Source of the DNA: Lachnospiraceae bacterium UBA2864
Lineage (GTDB): Bacteria > Bacillota > Clostridia > Lachnospirales > Lachnospiraceae
Length of the DNA stretch: 46,933 nucleotides
Assembly (NCBI GenBank): GCA_002350525.1
Contig: DEFA01000002.1
Location: forward strand, 34,466 to 81,398
Direction: 5' to 3'
Made by a program: the position numbers and the translations under genes. Shown one piece after another: positions 26,051 through 35,201 of the stretch. The notes beneath the pieces were generated by a model. The model did not search any database, was not told where the DNA came from, and saw only the letters and a list, made by a program, of their open reading frames with translations. Position 1 is the first letter of the stretch; the number at the start of each line of letters is the position of its first letter.

Positions 26051-26590
26051 ATGCAATTTATAAAAGACAACATATTATGCATCTTCTTAGTAATGCTGGG
26101 ATTACTGGCCTGGTTTGTGACTATAGGTGCAAGGATAGAGAGCAGGAAAACAGGACGTTTTGTATCAGGCGTCCCGGGAATAGGAGGAATCCTTATCATA
26201 ATCGGATTCCTTATTTCTCCCGTAAAATGGCTTGCTCTCATCGGATTACTGGATATTGATATGTGGTATTTTTTTGTGAAAGTAGTACCTGATATGATCA
26301 GGGCAGAGAAAGCCGAAAAGAATTATATCCCACCTGAGGATCTTGAAGGCGGAAAGGTCCTGGAATACAGCCTGCACAATAAGGAATATGAGGAAATAAC
26401 AATTGAAAGAGAATATCCTTATGCTGATGAACTGCACAGCATAAACAGATACGTGATCATACAAAGAGACGGAAAATACATTCTTCTGAAAACCGAGCAT
26501 AATATCAGAGTTATCGAAAGGATAGAATGCGGCACGTCGGAAGAATGTAAAGAACACGCTTCTTCAAAAGCAAAATGGATAAAGCTCTAA
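26051..26590 (+). CDS. Membrane protein of unknown function
   Basis: A 179-residue protein with about three hydrophobic segments in the first 80 residues (Gly-rich GRFVSGVPGIGGILIIIGF) and a charged cytoplasmic tail rich in Glu and Lys. It follows the polyferredoxin gene by 18 nt with a GAGG site, so it is likely in the same operon. I do not recognise a family. The next gene converges, with only 8 nt between the stops. Confidence 0.75.
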   Translation: MQFIKDNILCIFLVMLGLLAWFVTIGARIESRKTGRFVSGVPGIGGILIIIGFLISPVKWLALIGLLDIDMWYFFVKVVPDMIRAEKAEKNYIPPEDLEGGKVLEYSLHNKEYEEITIEREYPYADELHSINRYVIIQRDGKYILLKTEHNIRVIERIECGTSEECKEHASSKAKWIKL

Positions 26591-26598
26591 CTTTATTC

Positions 26599-29500
26599 TT
26601 ATTGTATAAGATCTTCAAGAGTCTGATACAGACGTTCGGGTTCCACAGGCTTTGACAGGTGTGCATTCATTCCGGCCTGAAGAGAACGCTGAACATCCTC
26701 GTCAAATGCATTTGCCGTAAGTGCAATGATCGGAATCTGCTTTGCATCATCTCGATTCAGTTCTCTTATAAGTCTGGTTGCTTCAAGTCCGTCCATTTCG
26801 GGCATTCTCATATCCATAAGGATCGCGTCATAATAACCGGGTTCACTCTCTTTGAATTTTTCCAGGGCGATTCGGCCGTTCTGGGCATGATCAACCTTCA
26901 TGCTTTTCATTTCGAGAACCATGGTCATTATCTCCGCATTGATCTGCATGTCTTCAGCCATCAAAATATTTCGGCCTGTTAAGTCCGCTCTTTTCTCATC
27001 CGTCTCAGACGGATTTTTCTTTTTTATTGCGGATTTATATTCATCCAGTACAACAGTTGCGAAAACCGGTTTCGGTATAAAACTGTCGACGCCGGCGTTC
27101 AGAGCTTCCTCCAAAACATCGTCCCATTTGTAAGCGGTAAGTATTATGATAGCCGATTCGTTACCGACAATCTCACGTATTTTCCTTGTGGTCTCCACAC
27201 CGTCCATTTTTGGCATCTTCCAATCGACGAGTATTAAATTGTAAGGTATTCTTCTCGCATGGTGCAGTCTGACCATCTCTATGGCTTCCTGACCGGAGAA
27301 GGCGACCTCTGCCGATATACCTGTTTTTTCAAGAACAAGCTTAGTATGCTCACAGGCAACTTCATCGTCATCTATAATAAGCACGCTCATCTGTTCCGGA
27401 TGAAGCTCTATATCCGCATATCCGCAGTTTGACTTTTCACAATCGGTAAGAGTGACGGAGATATTAAATGTTGTGCCGATTCCCTTCTTAGTTTCGACAT
27501 CTATATTTCCGTTCATCATATCGATTATCCGTTTTGTGATGGCCATTCCGAGACCGGAGCTTCCGTACTTGCTGGTGCTTGATTCGTCTTCCTGTGTAAA
27601 TGTATCAAAGAGATGAGGCAGGAATTCTTCGCTCATTCCGATGCCGGTATCCTTTATCTCAAAACACAGAGTAGATCTACCGTCAAAAGAGGCAGTCTTC
27701 TTTACGTTCAGACTGACACTTCCTTTGTCGGTAAATTTAACCGCATTTCCGAGAACATTTATGAGAACCTGGCGCAGCCTCAGCTCATCTCCGATATAGC
27801 AGTCATCAATGTCGTCGCTTATCCGGCATAGGTAATCAATTCCTTTATTCTGACACTGGGCACTGAAAATAGTATTGAGTGATTCCAAAAGCTTTGGGAA
27901 AGAAAACTCTTCGTTCTTAATACCCATTCTTCCGGATTCGATACGGGACATATCCAGAATATCATTTATCAGACTGAGTAAGTGATTGGCAGAATCACCG
28001 ATTTTGGTCAGGTATCCCCGGGTTTTATCGGATATGTCGGGATCATTTAAGGCTATACTGTCCAGACCGATAATGGCATTCATAGGAGTTCTGATCTCAT
28101 GACTCATATTTGAAAGAAATGCGGTCTTTGCCTTATTTGCCTGGTCAGCCGAAGCGAGAGCATCACTGAGAGCCTCGTTTCGAGCCATCTCATCACGCAT
28201 CTCTTTATCAATATTTGTAAAACCTACACCTATAGCATGTATCGTATGATCGGTACGGTTTTCAATCAGTCTGACTCCTGCCATACGGAGCATCTCATAG
28301 AATTCCCGCCCGTCACGGCGTACAAGATATCTGTATGTTATAAGGCGGCTCTCATTTAGGTCTTTTTTAATATTGTCTATTTTAATAAAATCCCTGAAGC
28401 CGGATCTATATTCCTCGGCAACATACTTGTCGGCATAGTAATTAAACCTTTCGATAAAATTGAAATGTATTCCTTCGGGTGAACTGTCGTTATCATTAGA
28501 GTCCTTACGATAGCAAACGGCATCATTTTCATCCAGATTTACGTAATAGACACTTCTGTAATCCGAAGCCATAGCGGTGATAAGACTGTCCTGCTGGGTT
28601 CTCATGCGCTCCTCTTCGAGAAGTTTATCCTGGAGATTGATTCTTTCCTGCATTTCCTGTTGTCTGGTTCTGTTTTCAACTTCTGCTGCTTCCTTTTCCA
28701 AAAGCATTCTTGCGTTCTTTCGCATTTGATATAAGATAAAGAGAAACAGGATAATAAGAAGAAGGATGGCGATAACAGTCTGTATAATGCTCCGAAGAAA
28801 AACACCCCTATTGATAGAGCTTATCTCATCGTTTATAACACTCTCTCTTATGAGATAAGTAAGATTCCAATCGGTGCCTTTTACGGGAACGTAACTCAGT
28901 GTCTCCTTTGTACCGTTATAAGTAAATGAAACTACACCTTTTTCGCCTTTTTCAAACTGTTCCCTGAAGATTTCGTAAGAATATCCGTCGTCATACTCGG
29001 CATTCTTCATCGCATCGAGCAAATTATCTTCTACTGCAAGTCCACCGAGTATAGTGTTGGAAAGAGCGACACCGTCGTGGGTGTATATATTACAGAAGGT
29101 TGTACCGTCTACTCCGGACTCCATAGATACACCTGCAAGCATTTCACCCATGTCCTTTTCCATGAAGCAGACTTTAAGAGTATCCCCGTTAAACGGAATA
29201 TCGATGGGATAGGCGAGAACCACTTTTTTGTCGATGCTTTTAGGATTAAGAATGGATATTTCCGGTTCTGTTATATTTTCATAATCAAAAGAATAATCAT
29301 CTATGTTATCCTGAGTACCGAGTGATGTGTAGATAAGTCCCTGTGAATCAACAAAGGCGAATTTTTCAAGCTTATACAGTTGTTTCATTCTGGACTGATA
29401 TGTCTTAAGGTGTTCTACATCACTTGTATCTTCGTCGGACATAAGACTCAGGGCAACCTGCATATCTTCGAACTTGCTTCTCAGATTGTTTTCCACAACC

Positions 29501-29679
29501 TGTTCGCGTCTTCCTGACAGCTCATCAAGATACAAGTGGCTTACCTGTCGCACGGCAGCATCCGTATCTTCGGACGCTTTTTTACTGAGATATATGGACC
29601 CCATAACTATAAAAAGCAGGGCTATAAGGCCGACGATAAAATATATGGGTTTTATATTACCCGATTGCTCTTTTTTCAT
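26599..29679 (-). CDS. Hybrid sensor histidine kinase (Cache, PAS-like, HisKA, HATPase, REC, REC)
   Basis: About 1026 residues: membrane helix (10-31), Cache-like extracytoplasmic sensor (35-285), second helix (295-320), coiled coil (325-372), PAS-like region (375-500), HisKA with His527 (SNMSHEIRTPMNA), HATPase (to about 745), and two receivers with phospho-acceptors Asp819 (LVDWKMPKMDG) and Asp956 (LMDMRMPEMDG). The start at 29679 follows GGGGGA; the upstream extension has no ribosome site. It has no HPt domain, but a free HPt protein and a REC-GGDEF-EAL protein are encoded divergently next to it, which suggests a phosphorelay controlling c-di-GMP. Confidence 0.93.
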   Translation of the reverse strand: MKKEQSGNIKPIYFIVGLIALLFIVMGSIYLSKKASEDTDAAVRQVSHLYLDELSGRREQVVENNLRSKFEDMQVALSLMSDEDTSDVEHLKTYQSRMKQLYKLEKFAFVDSQGLIYTSLGTQDNIDDYSFDYENITEPEISILNPKSIDKKVVLAYPIDIPFNGDTLKVCFMEKDMGEMLAGVSMESGVDGTTFCNIYTHDGVALSNTILGGLAVEDNLLDAMKNAEYDDGYSYEIFREQFEKGEKGVVSFTYNGTKETLSYVPVKGTDWNLTYLIRESVINDEISSINRGVFLRSIIQTVIAILLLIILFLFILYQMRKNARMLLEKEAAEVENRTRQQEMQERINLQDKLLEEERMRTQQDSLITAMASDYRSVYYVNLDENDAVCYRKDSNDNDSSPEGIHFNFIERFNYYADKYVAEEYRSGFRDFIKIDNIKKDLNESRLITYRYLVRRDGREFYEMLRMAGVRLIENRTDHTIHAIGVGFTNIDKEMRDEMARNEALSDALASADQANKAKTAFLSNMSHEIRTPMNAIIGLDSIALNDPDISDKTRGYLTKIGDSANHLLSLINDILDMSRIESGRMGIKNEEFSFPKLLESLNTIFSAQCQNKGIDYLCRISDDIDDCYIGDELRLRQVLINVLGNAVKFTDKGSVSLNVKKTASFDGRSTLCFEIKDTGIGMSEEFLPHLFDTFTQEDESSTSKYGSSGLGMAITKRIIDMMNGNIDVETKKGIGTTFNISVTLTDCEKSNCGYADIELHPEQMSVLIIDDDEVACEHTKLVLEKTGISAEVAFSGQEAIEMVRLHHARRIPYNLILVDWKMPKMDGVETTRKIREIVGNESAIIILTAYKWDDVLEEALNAGVDSFIPKPVFATVVLDEYKSAIKKKNPSETDEKRADLTGRNILMAEDMQINAEIMTMVLEMKSMKVDHAQNGRIALEKFKESEPGYYDAILMDMRMPEMDGLEATRLIRELNRDDAKQIPIIALTANAFDEDVQRSLQAGMNAHLSKPVEPERLYQTLEDLIQ

Positions 29680-29750
29680 ACTAGAATCCCCCGAAATAAC
29701 ACTTATATATTCCATAATATAACATATACGCCGAGATAATTTCATCTTTA

Positions 29751-29780
29751 TTGTGACGGAAAAATATATTATGATATAGA
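29751..29780 (+). promoter_or_regulatory. Candidate promoter of the c-di-GMP operon
   Basis: TTGTGA (29751-29756), 18 nt, TATAGA (29775-29780), about 50 nt before the start codon. It lies in the divergent gap shared with the hybrid kinase. Confidence 0.4.
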
Positions 29781-29832
29781 TAATTGTAATTGTATCTTAA
29801 TGGGGATAGATGCAAAAAGGAGAATGGGGTAT

Positions 29833-31512
29833 ATGAATAGTTTTAAGGGGTTAAACGGACTGAAGAGACACGTTCTTGTTGTTGATGACGATATGATCAA
29901 CAGAGAGATACTGTCTAACATTTTACGAACCGAGTACGAGGTCCATACTGCGGGAGACGGTAAAGAAGCTTTAGACCTCATTAAGGCAGGTGATTGCAGT
30001 TTTTCTTTGATCCTTGCAGATCTTCTCATGCCTGTTATGGACGGCTTTGAACTTATCAAAAATCTCAAAGAAGACGATGCTCTTCGACTCATCCCGGTAA
30101 TAGTCATGACATCCGAAAGTGATGCGGAGGTTCGCTCTATCAAAATGGGTGCTGCGGATTTTATCACGAAACCGTATGATATGCCTGATGTTATTCTGGC
30201 CAGATGCGAACGGATCATAGAACTTCAGGAAAACAAGAATATCATTCATGATACTGAGAAAGACATGCTCACCGGTCTTTATTCCCGTGAATATTTTATA
30301 GAATATATTAACCAGATTGAAAAATATAAAGCAGATCGAAAGGTTGATATCCTGAATATCAATATAGATCATTTTCATCTTCTGAACGAACTCTATGGGA
30401 GGGAAGAGGGCAATAATGCGTTGATCCGTATCGGCCATATCCTTTTGGATATTTTCAGTGAAAAACCGGGCATATGCTGCCGCACGGAGGCCGATAACTT
30501 CATAGTTTACTGTGACCATGAGGTTGATCATAAGTATGTGCTGGAGAAGCTTATCGACGGGCTTTCGGATGCTTCGGTATTCCATAAGATAAGGCTTCGT
30601 ATGGGAGTATATACTGATGCGGATAAGTCACTGATGGTGGAAAACTGGCTCGACAGAGCGAAGACCGCATGTGACATGATAAGGGGTGATTACAGTAAGG
30701 ACATCGAATATTACAGTAATGAGAATTACGAGCAGGCCAAATTCCGTGAGAAGCTTATAAATGATATCGATGATGCCATTAAGAATAAGAATCTTAAGGT
30801 ATTCTATCAGCCGAAGTATGATATTACGGGCGAGAAGCCGGTTCTCAGGAGTGCGGAGGCTCTTGTGAGATGGATCCACCCCGAACTCGGAATGATAAGT
30901 CCGGGAGATTTTATTCCGCTTTTTGAAAGCAACGGACTCATCCAGAAGTTGGACCGCTTTGTGTGGGAAGAGGTTGCCGGACAGGTCGGTAAATGGAAGA
31001 GGGAATATAATGTTTCCGTTCCCGTTTCGGTAAATGTATCCAGGATGGATATTTATTTTTCGGGTTTAAAAGATAATTTTGTAAGACTTCTGGAGGAAAA
31101 CGGTCTTGAACCGAAGGAACTCATGCTGGAAATAACGGAATCCGCATATTCCGAAAATGCCGAGGAACTGATCTCTGTGGTTGAAAACTTAAGATCCGAC
31201 GGATTCATGATAGAAATGGATGACTTTGGAACAGGCTACTCATCGCTTAATATGATCACATCCATCCCGATCGATGCACTGAAGCTGGATATGAAATTTG
31301 TCCGTAATATGGAAAAGGATGAGAAAAGCATGAAACTGGTCGAGCTTGTTCTCGAAATTGCGGAATTCCTTCAGGTTCCGGTTATTGCGGAGGGAGTTGA
31401 AACCGACAATCAGCTGAGACTGCTCAAGGAAAGAGGATGCGATATCATCCAGGGATACTATTTCTCAAAGCCGGTACCGCCGGAAGAGTTTACTGCATTT
31501 TTTGATAAATAA
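29833..31512 (+). CDS. Response regulator with REC, degenerate GGDEF and EAL domains (c-di-GMP phosphodiesterase)
   Basis: About 559 residues. The receiver (12-125) has phospho-acceptor Asp63 (ILADLLMPVMDG). The GGDEF domain (about 140-295) is degenerate: TEADN stands where GGDEF should be, so it cannot make c-di-GMP. The EAL domain (about 305-555) keeps its catalytic residues: EALVRW with Glu342, NVS, EITES, DDFGTG, LKLDMKF and AEGVET. It should therefore break down c-di-GMP under control of phosphorylation. Start at 29833, ten bases after AAGGAG. It heads an operon with an HPt gene and a GGDEF gene. Confidence 0.92.
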   Translation: MNSFKGLNGLKRHVLVVDDDMINREILSNILRTEYEVHTAGDGKEALDLIKAGDCSFSLILADLLMPVMDGFELIKNLKEDDALRLIPVIVMTSESDAEVRSIKMGAADFITKPYDMPDVILARCERIIELQENKNIIHDTEKDMLTGLYSREYFIEYINQIEKYKADRKVDILNINIDHFHLLNELYGREEGNNALIRIGHILLDIFSEKPGICCRTEADNFIVYCDHEVDHKYVLEKLIDGLSDASVFHKIRLRMGVYTDADKSLMVENWLDRAKTACDMIRGDYSKDIEYYSNENYEQAKFREKLINDIDDAIKNKNLKVFYQPKYDITGEKPVLRSAEALVRWIHPELGMISPGDFIPLFESNGLIQKLDRFVWEEVAGQVGKWKREYNVSVPVSVNVSRMDIYFSGLKDNFVRLLEENGLEPKELMLEITESAYSENAEELISVVENLRSDGFMIEMDDFGTGYSSLNMITSIPIDALKLDMKFVRNMEKDEKSMKLVELVLEIAEFLQVPVIAEGVETDNQLRLLKERGCDIIQGYYFSKPVPPEEFTAFFDK

Positions 31513-31523
31513 GGGGTGTAAAT

Positions 31524-31859
31524 ATGCTGACTGTTGAAACATTAAAGGAATACGGAGCAAATGTGGATGAAGGACTTGGAAGATGCATGGGTAACAAGGA
31601 ACTGTATCTCAGACTGGTTTCATCTGTTCCTGCTGAAAAAAGTTTTGATGTGCTGAAAGAAAGTATTGAATCGGGAGACTTGAACGCGGCTTTTGAAGCC
31701 GCACATGCGCTGAAAGGGATTACGGGAAACCTCGCACTTGTTCCACTGTATGAACCGATCGTTGAAATTACCGAACTGCTCAGGGCAAGACAGGAAATCG
31801 ATTATACGGACCTCTTGTCGGGAATCCTGACTAAAAAGGAAGAACTGGGTAATATATAG
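31524..31859 (+). CDS. HPt phosphotransfer protein
   Basis: A 111-residue four-helix protein with the HPt motif AAHALKGITGNL; the phosphorylated residue is His61. It starts 11 nt after the REC-GGDEF-EAL gene. It is the natural shuttle between the HPt-less hybrid kinase encoded divergently and the receiver of the upstream phosphodiesterase. Confidence 0.9.
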   Translation: MLTVETLKEYGANVDEGLGRCMGNKELYLRLVSSVPAEKSFDVLKESIESGDLNAAFEAAHALKGITGNLALVPLYEPIVEITELLRARQEIDYTDLLSGILTKKEELGNI

Positions 31860-31904
31860 ACAGTGAATGACTTAAGAAGTCATAAAGGGAGATGATTTCC
31901 TATT

Positions 31905-32984
31905 ATGATAAAAGAATTGATCATACAAAATTGGGCCAATGTACTTCTTCTGCTGGCTTTTGCAATTCTGCTCAGGACGACGGTCTTTTTGGATAAGAGG
32001 ACTATACTGCGTCTATATGCTCTTATTCTGGGATTATTTATATTTTCGCTTATCGTGTTTGCGGAGTTTTCTCTGGAAGATATGGGGGTTCTGCCGAAAG
32101 CCCGGCTGGTTCTGATGGCTGTCCGATACAGTGCGACACCGCTCATAGTCGCATTTATAATCTATACGCTGGCGAAGAATGTGCATTGGGGTGTTTTTAT
32201 TCCTGCCCTCATTCTGACCGTATTGGATTTTATTTCTGTCTTTACGGGAATAATATTCAGTATCGGAGATGACGGTTCGCTTAAGAGAGGACCGCTTGGG
32301 TATCTTCCGTATATTCTGGTGGGATTCTATTCGGTATTACTTGTATATCTGCTTTATAAGAGGAGCAACAAGCGGCCGACGGAGCTTTTCCCGATTGCCT
32401 TTCTGTGCCTTGCATTTGCATCGGGACTCATACTGCCGTTTGTTATCGGAAAGAATTATTCACATATCTTCTGTGTGACTATAACCATAGCATTGTTTGT
32501 ATACTATGTATTCTCAATTCTTCAATTGACCGAGAAGGATGCACTGACAGGCCTGTTAAACCGTCAGTCCTTCTATGCATCGGTCAGTAACGATAGAAAA
32601 GATATAAATGCGCTTGTTACGATCGATATGAACGGATTGAAGGCTATAAATGATACGGAGGGCCATACAGCAGGCGATAAAGCACTGGAGACACTGGCGG
32701 GATGTTTTATGCAGACATCTACGGCAAAAGATTCCGTATACAGGCTCGGCGGAGATGAATTTGTAATAGTCTGCAGGAAAGTATCCGAGGAAGATGTCCG
32801 AAAACTCATAGAACGTATCCGAAGCAAAGTATCCGAAACAAAATATAACTGTGCCATCGGCTACAGCTTCTGTTCGGGTGGTACAAAAGATATAGATGAT
32901 ATGATAAAAGAATCGGATGAAATGATGTATATAGATAAAAAGGAGTTTTATTCCAGACCGGGCAACAGAAAATACAGAGAATAA
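31905..32984 (+). CDS. Membrane diguanylate cyclase (GGDEF)
   Basis: A 359-residue protein with about seven hydrophobic helices (8-205) and a cytoplasmic GGDEF domain (210-350) with intact active site RLGGDEF (282-286) and KDALTGLLNR at its start. I see no RxxD inhibitory site at the usual place before GGDEF, so product inhibition may be absent. It is third in the operon after the phosphodiesterase and HPt genes, so synthesis and breakdown of c-di-GMP are encoded together. A 6-bp inverted repeat (31868-31882) lies just before it. Confidence 0.9.
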   Translation: MIKELIIQNWANVLLLLAFAILLRTTVFLDKRTILRLYALILGLFIFSLIVFAEFSLEDMGVLPKARLVLMAVRYSATPLIVAFIIYTLAKNVHWGVFIPALILTVLDFISVFTGIIFSIGDDGSLKRGPLGYLPYILVGFYSVLLVYLLYKRSNKRPTELFPIAFLCLAFASGLILPFVIGKNYSHIFCVTITIALFVYYVFSILQLTEKDALTGLLNRQSFYASVSNDRKDINALVTIDMNGLKAINDTEGHTAGDKALETLAGCFMQTSTAKDSVYRLGGDEFVIVCRKVSEEDVRKLIERIRSKVSETKYNCAIGYSFCSGGTKDIDDMIKESDEMMYIDKKEFYSRPGNRKYRE

Positions 32985-33026
32985 AGGAAAATTAACCGGA
33001 AAACTGCGTTAACAATACGAAAACGA

Positions 33027-33055
33027 TTGATAACCGCTGAGTAAGAGATTATTAT
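33027..33055 (+). promoter_or_regulatory. Promoter of the helicase gene
   Basis: TTGATA (33027-33032), 17-nt spacer, TATTAT (33050-33055), 31 nt before the start codon. Confidence 0.7.
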
Positions 33056-33085
33056 TTTCTAATCAAATTGAAAAGGGATGAGAAG

Positions 33086-35170
33086 ATGACATTTACTCAG
33101 TTTTTAGACACTTATAATATTTCGTTGAATGAAGAACAAAAAGAGGCGGCACAGACCATTAACGGTCCGTGCCTTCTTCTTGCTGTACCGGGAAGCGGAA
33201 AGACGACCGTTCTTGTTACACGTCTGGGATATATGATACACGGATGTGACATCAATCCGGATGATATCCTTACGCTGACTTATACAAAAGCAGCCACAAG
33301 GGATATGAGAGAAAGATATATAGCAATTTTCGGAGAAGATGATAAGATACCGGAATTCAGAACCATCAACGGTGTATGTGCCAAGATACTGATCTATTAT
33401 GGAAAGAAGTTAGGAAAATCTCCTTTTGAGATAGAAGAAGAGGGGGCCAGAACAAAAAGAATAGCAGGGATATATAAGGATATAGTTAAGACATTTGCTT
33501 CCGAAAGCGACATCCAGGAGATTTCGCGCCTCATCACTTATGTTAAGAACATGGATCTTTCGGAAGATGAGATAAAGGATATTGATAAGAAATCCGAATA
33601 TCCGTTTAAGAAAATATATGAAGCATATAATGAAAGCATGATCTCGGACAGAGTAATGGATTATGACGATCAGATGCTGTTTGCATACAGGCTTATTAAG
33701 AGCGATCCGGCAACACTTAAGCATTTCCGGGAGGAATACCGCTACATATGCGTGGATGAAGCACAGGATACGTCAAAGATACAGCATATGATCATATCGC
33801 TTTTGGCGGGAGAAAAAGGAAATCTCTTTATGGTGGGTGATGAGGATCAGTCCATATACGGATTCCGCGCTGCCTATCCGGAGGCACTCCTTGATTTTGA
33901 GAAAGATCATCCGGGAGCGAAAGTTCATCTGATGGAGGAGAATTTCCGTTCGAATGCAAATATAGTTTATTCGGCCGATGCATTTATCCAGAAGAATCAG
34001 ATGAGACATAAGAAAAGAATGATAGCCATAAAAGATGCGGCCTCCGAGATTCGGAAGATCAATATAAGCACAAGGTCCGAACAGTATGGGCATATTTTAA
34101 AGGCGGCAGAGGAGGGCCGGGAAACGGCAGTCCTTTACAGGGATAACGAGAGTGTCCTGCCGCTGGTTGATATCTTTAGCAGAAAAGGTATTCCTTTTAC
34201 GATAAGAAATGCGGAACTGACATTCTTTACTAATAAAGTTGTTCTTGATATTATTTCTGTAATGCGATTTATAATCAATCCGACAGATATTGAAAGCTTT
34301 CTGAGATTTTTCTACAAGCTTAATCTCTTTCTTACCAAAGAGGAAGCGCTTAAGATGATTCAGAACGCACGGGGCGGCAGCATTACCGAGGCAGGACTGA
34401 AAATGCAATTCGCCCGTACGAATACGGCAGAAAGATTCGCGGAGTTTGCGGAAAATGTAAAACAGTTCCGTAATCTGGCGCCGGAAGTTGTATTAAACAG
34501 TATTATCACAACCATGGGATATGGTAATTACTTGGATAAGTTAAATACGGGACGTGCCAAGACAGAGATATTAAAAAGCATATTCCGTAATGCCAAGACC
34601 ATAGAAGAGGGGTTAAACAGGTTAGAGGAACTCAGTGATATAATCAGGAACAATCCGAATGATCCGGACTGCAAGACAATCTTTTCGACAATCCACAGCA
34701 GTAAAGGACTCGAGTATGATACGGTATACATCTTAGATGCTATAGACGGAATATTCCCGGAAAAGATCTACCGTACTCCGTCAAAGCTGAAAGGTAAGAA
34801 CCTGGCGGAATATGAGGAAAACAGAAGAATATTCTATGTCGGCATTACCAGAGCAAAGAATAATCTGTGCCTTTTCAAAACTGCCGGAGGATCAAGCTTT
34901 GTTGATGATGTGAAGGAAGTAAAAAAGATAAGTGCTGTGGATAAGAGTGAGATCCTTGCCAGAAAATTCCTTGCAGCAACGGTGAAAAGTACCATGTCAT
35001 ATGAGGAAATGGCGGGTGAACTCAGCGAAGGAAGGAAAGTTACACATAAGAAATTCGGAAAAGGAATAGTAGTTGGAATCAAACTTCCTTTTGTAGATAT
35101 ACAGTTTGATGATGTAAGAAAATCGCTTAATGTCGAGATAATGGCAAAAAACGGATTACTCAGACTATAA
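33086..35170 (+). CDS. UvrD/PcrA-like superfamily 1 DNA helicase
   Basis: About 694 residues with the full motif set: Q-motif LNEEQKEAAQ, Walker A AVPGSGKTT, Walker B VDEAQDTS, motif III GDEDQSIYGFR, motif IV region (LMEENFRSNANIV), STIHSSKGLEYD and VGITRAKNNL. The C-terminus (HKKFGKGIVVGI, VDIQFDD) resembles the Tudor-like tail with which PcrA contacts RNA polymerase. Start at 33086 after AAGGG. At under 700 residues it is slightly shorter than a housekeeping PcrA (about 720-770) and is probably an accessory member acting in repair or in clearing replication blocks. Confidence 0.92.
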   Translation: MTFTQFLDTYNISLNEEQKEAAQTINGPCLLLAVPGSGKTTVLVTRLGYMIHGCDINPDDILTLTYTKAATRDMRERYIAIFGEDDKIPEFRTINGVCAKILIYYGKKLGKSPFEIEEEGARTKRIAGIYKDIVKTFASESDIQEISRLITYVKNMDLSEDEIKDIDKKSEYPFKKIYEAYNESMISDRVMDYDDQMLFAYRLIKSDPATLKHFREEYRYICVDEAQDTSKIQHMIISLLAGEKGNLFMVGDEDQSIYGFRAAYPEALLDFEKDHPGAKVHLMEENFRSNANIVYSADAFIQKNQMRHKKRMIAIKDAASEIRKINISTRSEQYGHILKAAEEGRETAVLYRDNESVLPLVDIFSRKGIPFTIRNAELTFFTNKVVLDIISVMRFIINPTDIESFLRFFYKLNLFLTKEEALKMIQNARGGSITEAGLKMQFARTNTAERFAEFAENVKQFRNLAPEVVLNSIITTMGYGNYLDKLNTGRAKTEILKSIFRNAKTIEEGLNRLEELSDIIRNNPNDPDCKTIFSTIHSSKGLEYDTVYILDAIDGIFPEKIYRTPSKLKGKNLAEYEENRRIFYVGITRAKNNLCLFKTAGGSSFVDDVKEVKKISAVDKSEILARKFLAATVKSTMSYEEMAGELSEGRKVTHKKFGKGIVVGIKLPFVDIQFDDVRKSLNVEIMAKNGLLRL

Positions 35171-35201
35171 TTCACAGTGATGTGTACGGGGGGCCGACAG
35201 A

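Noticed and set aside
29971..30585. 204-codon open frame on the minus strand
   Set aside because: It is antisense to the REC-GGDEF-EAL gene and unlike any family.
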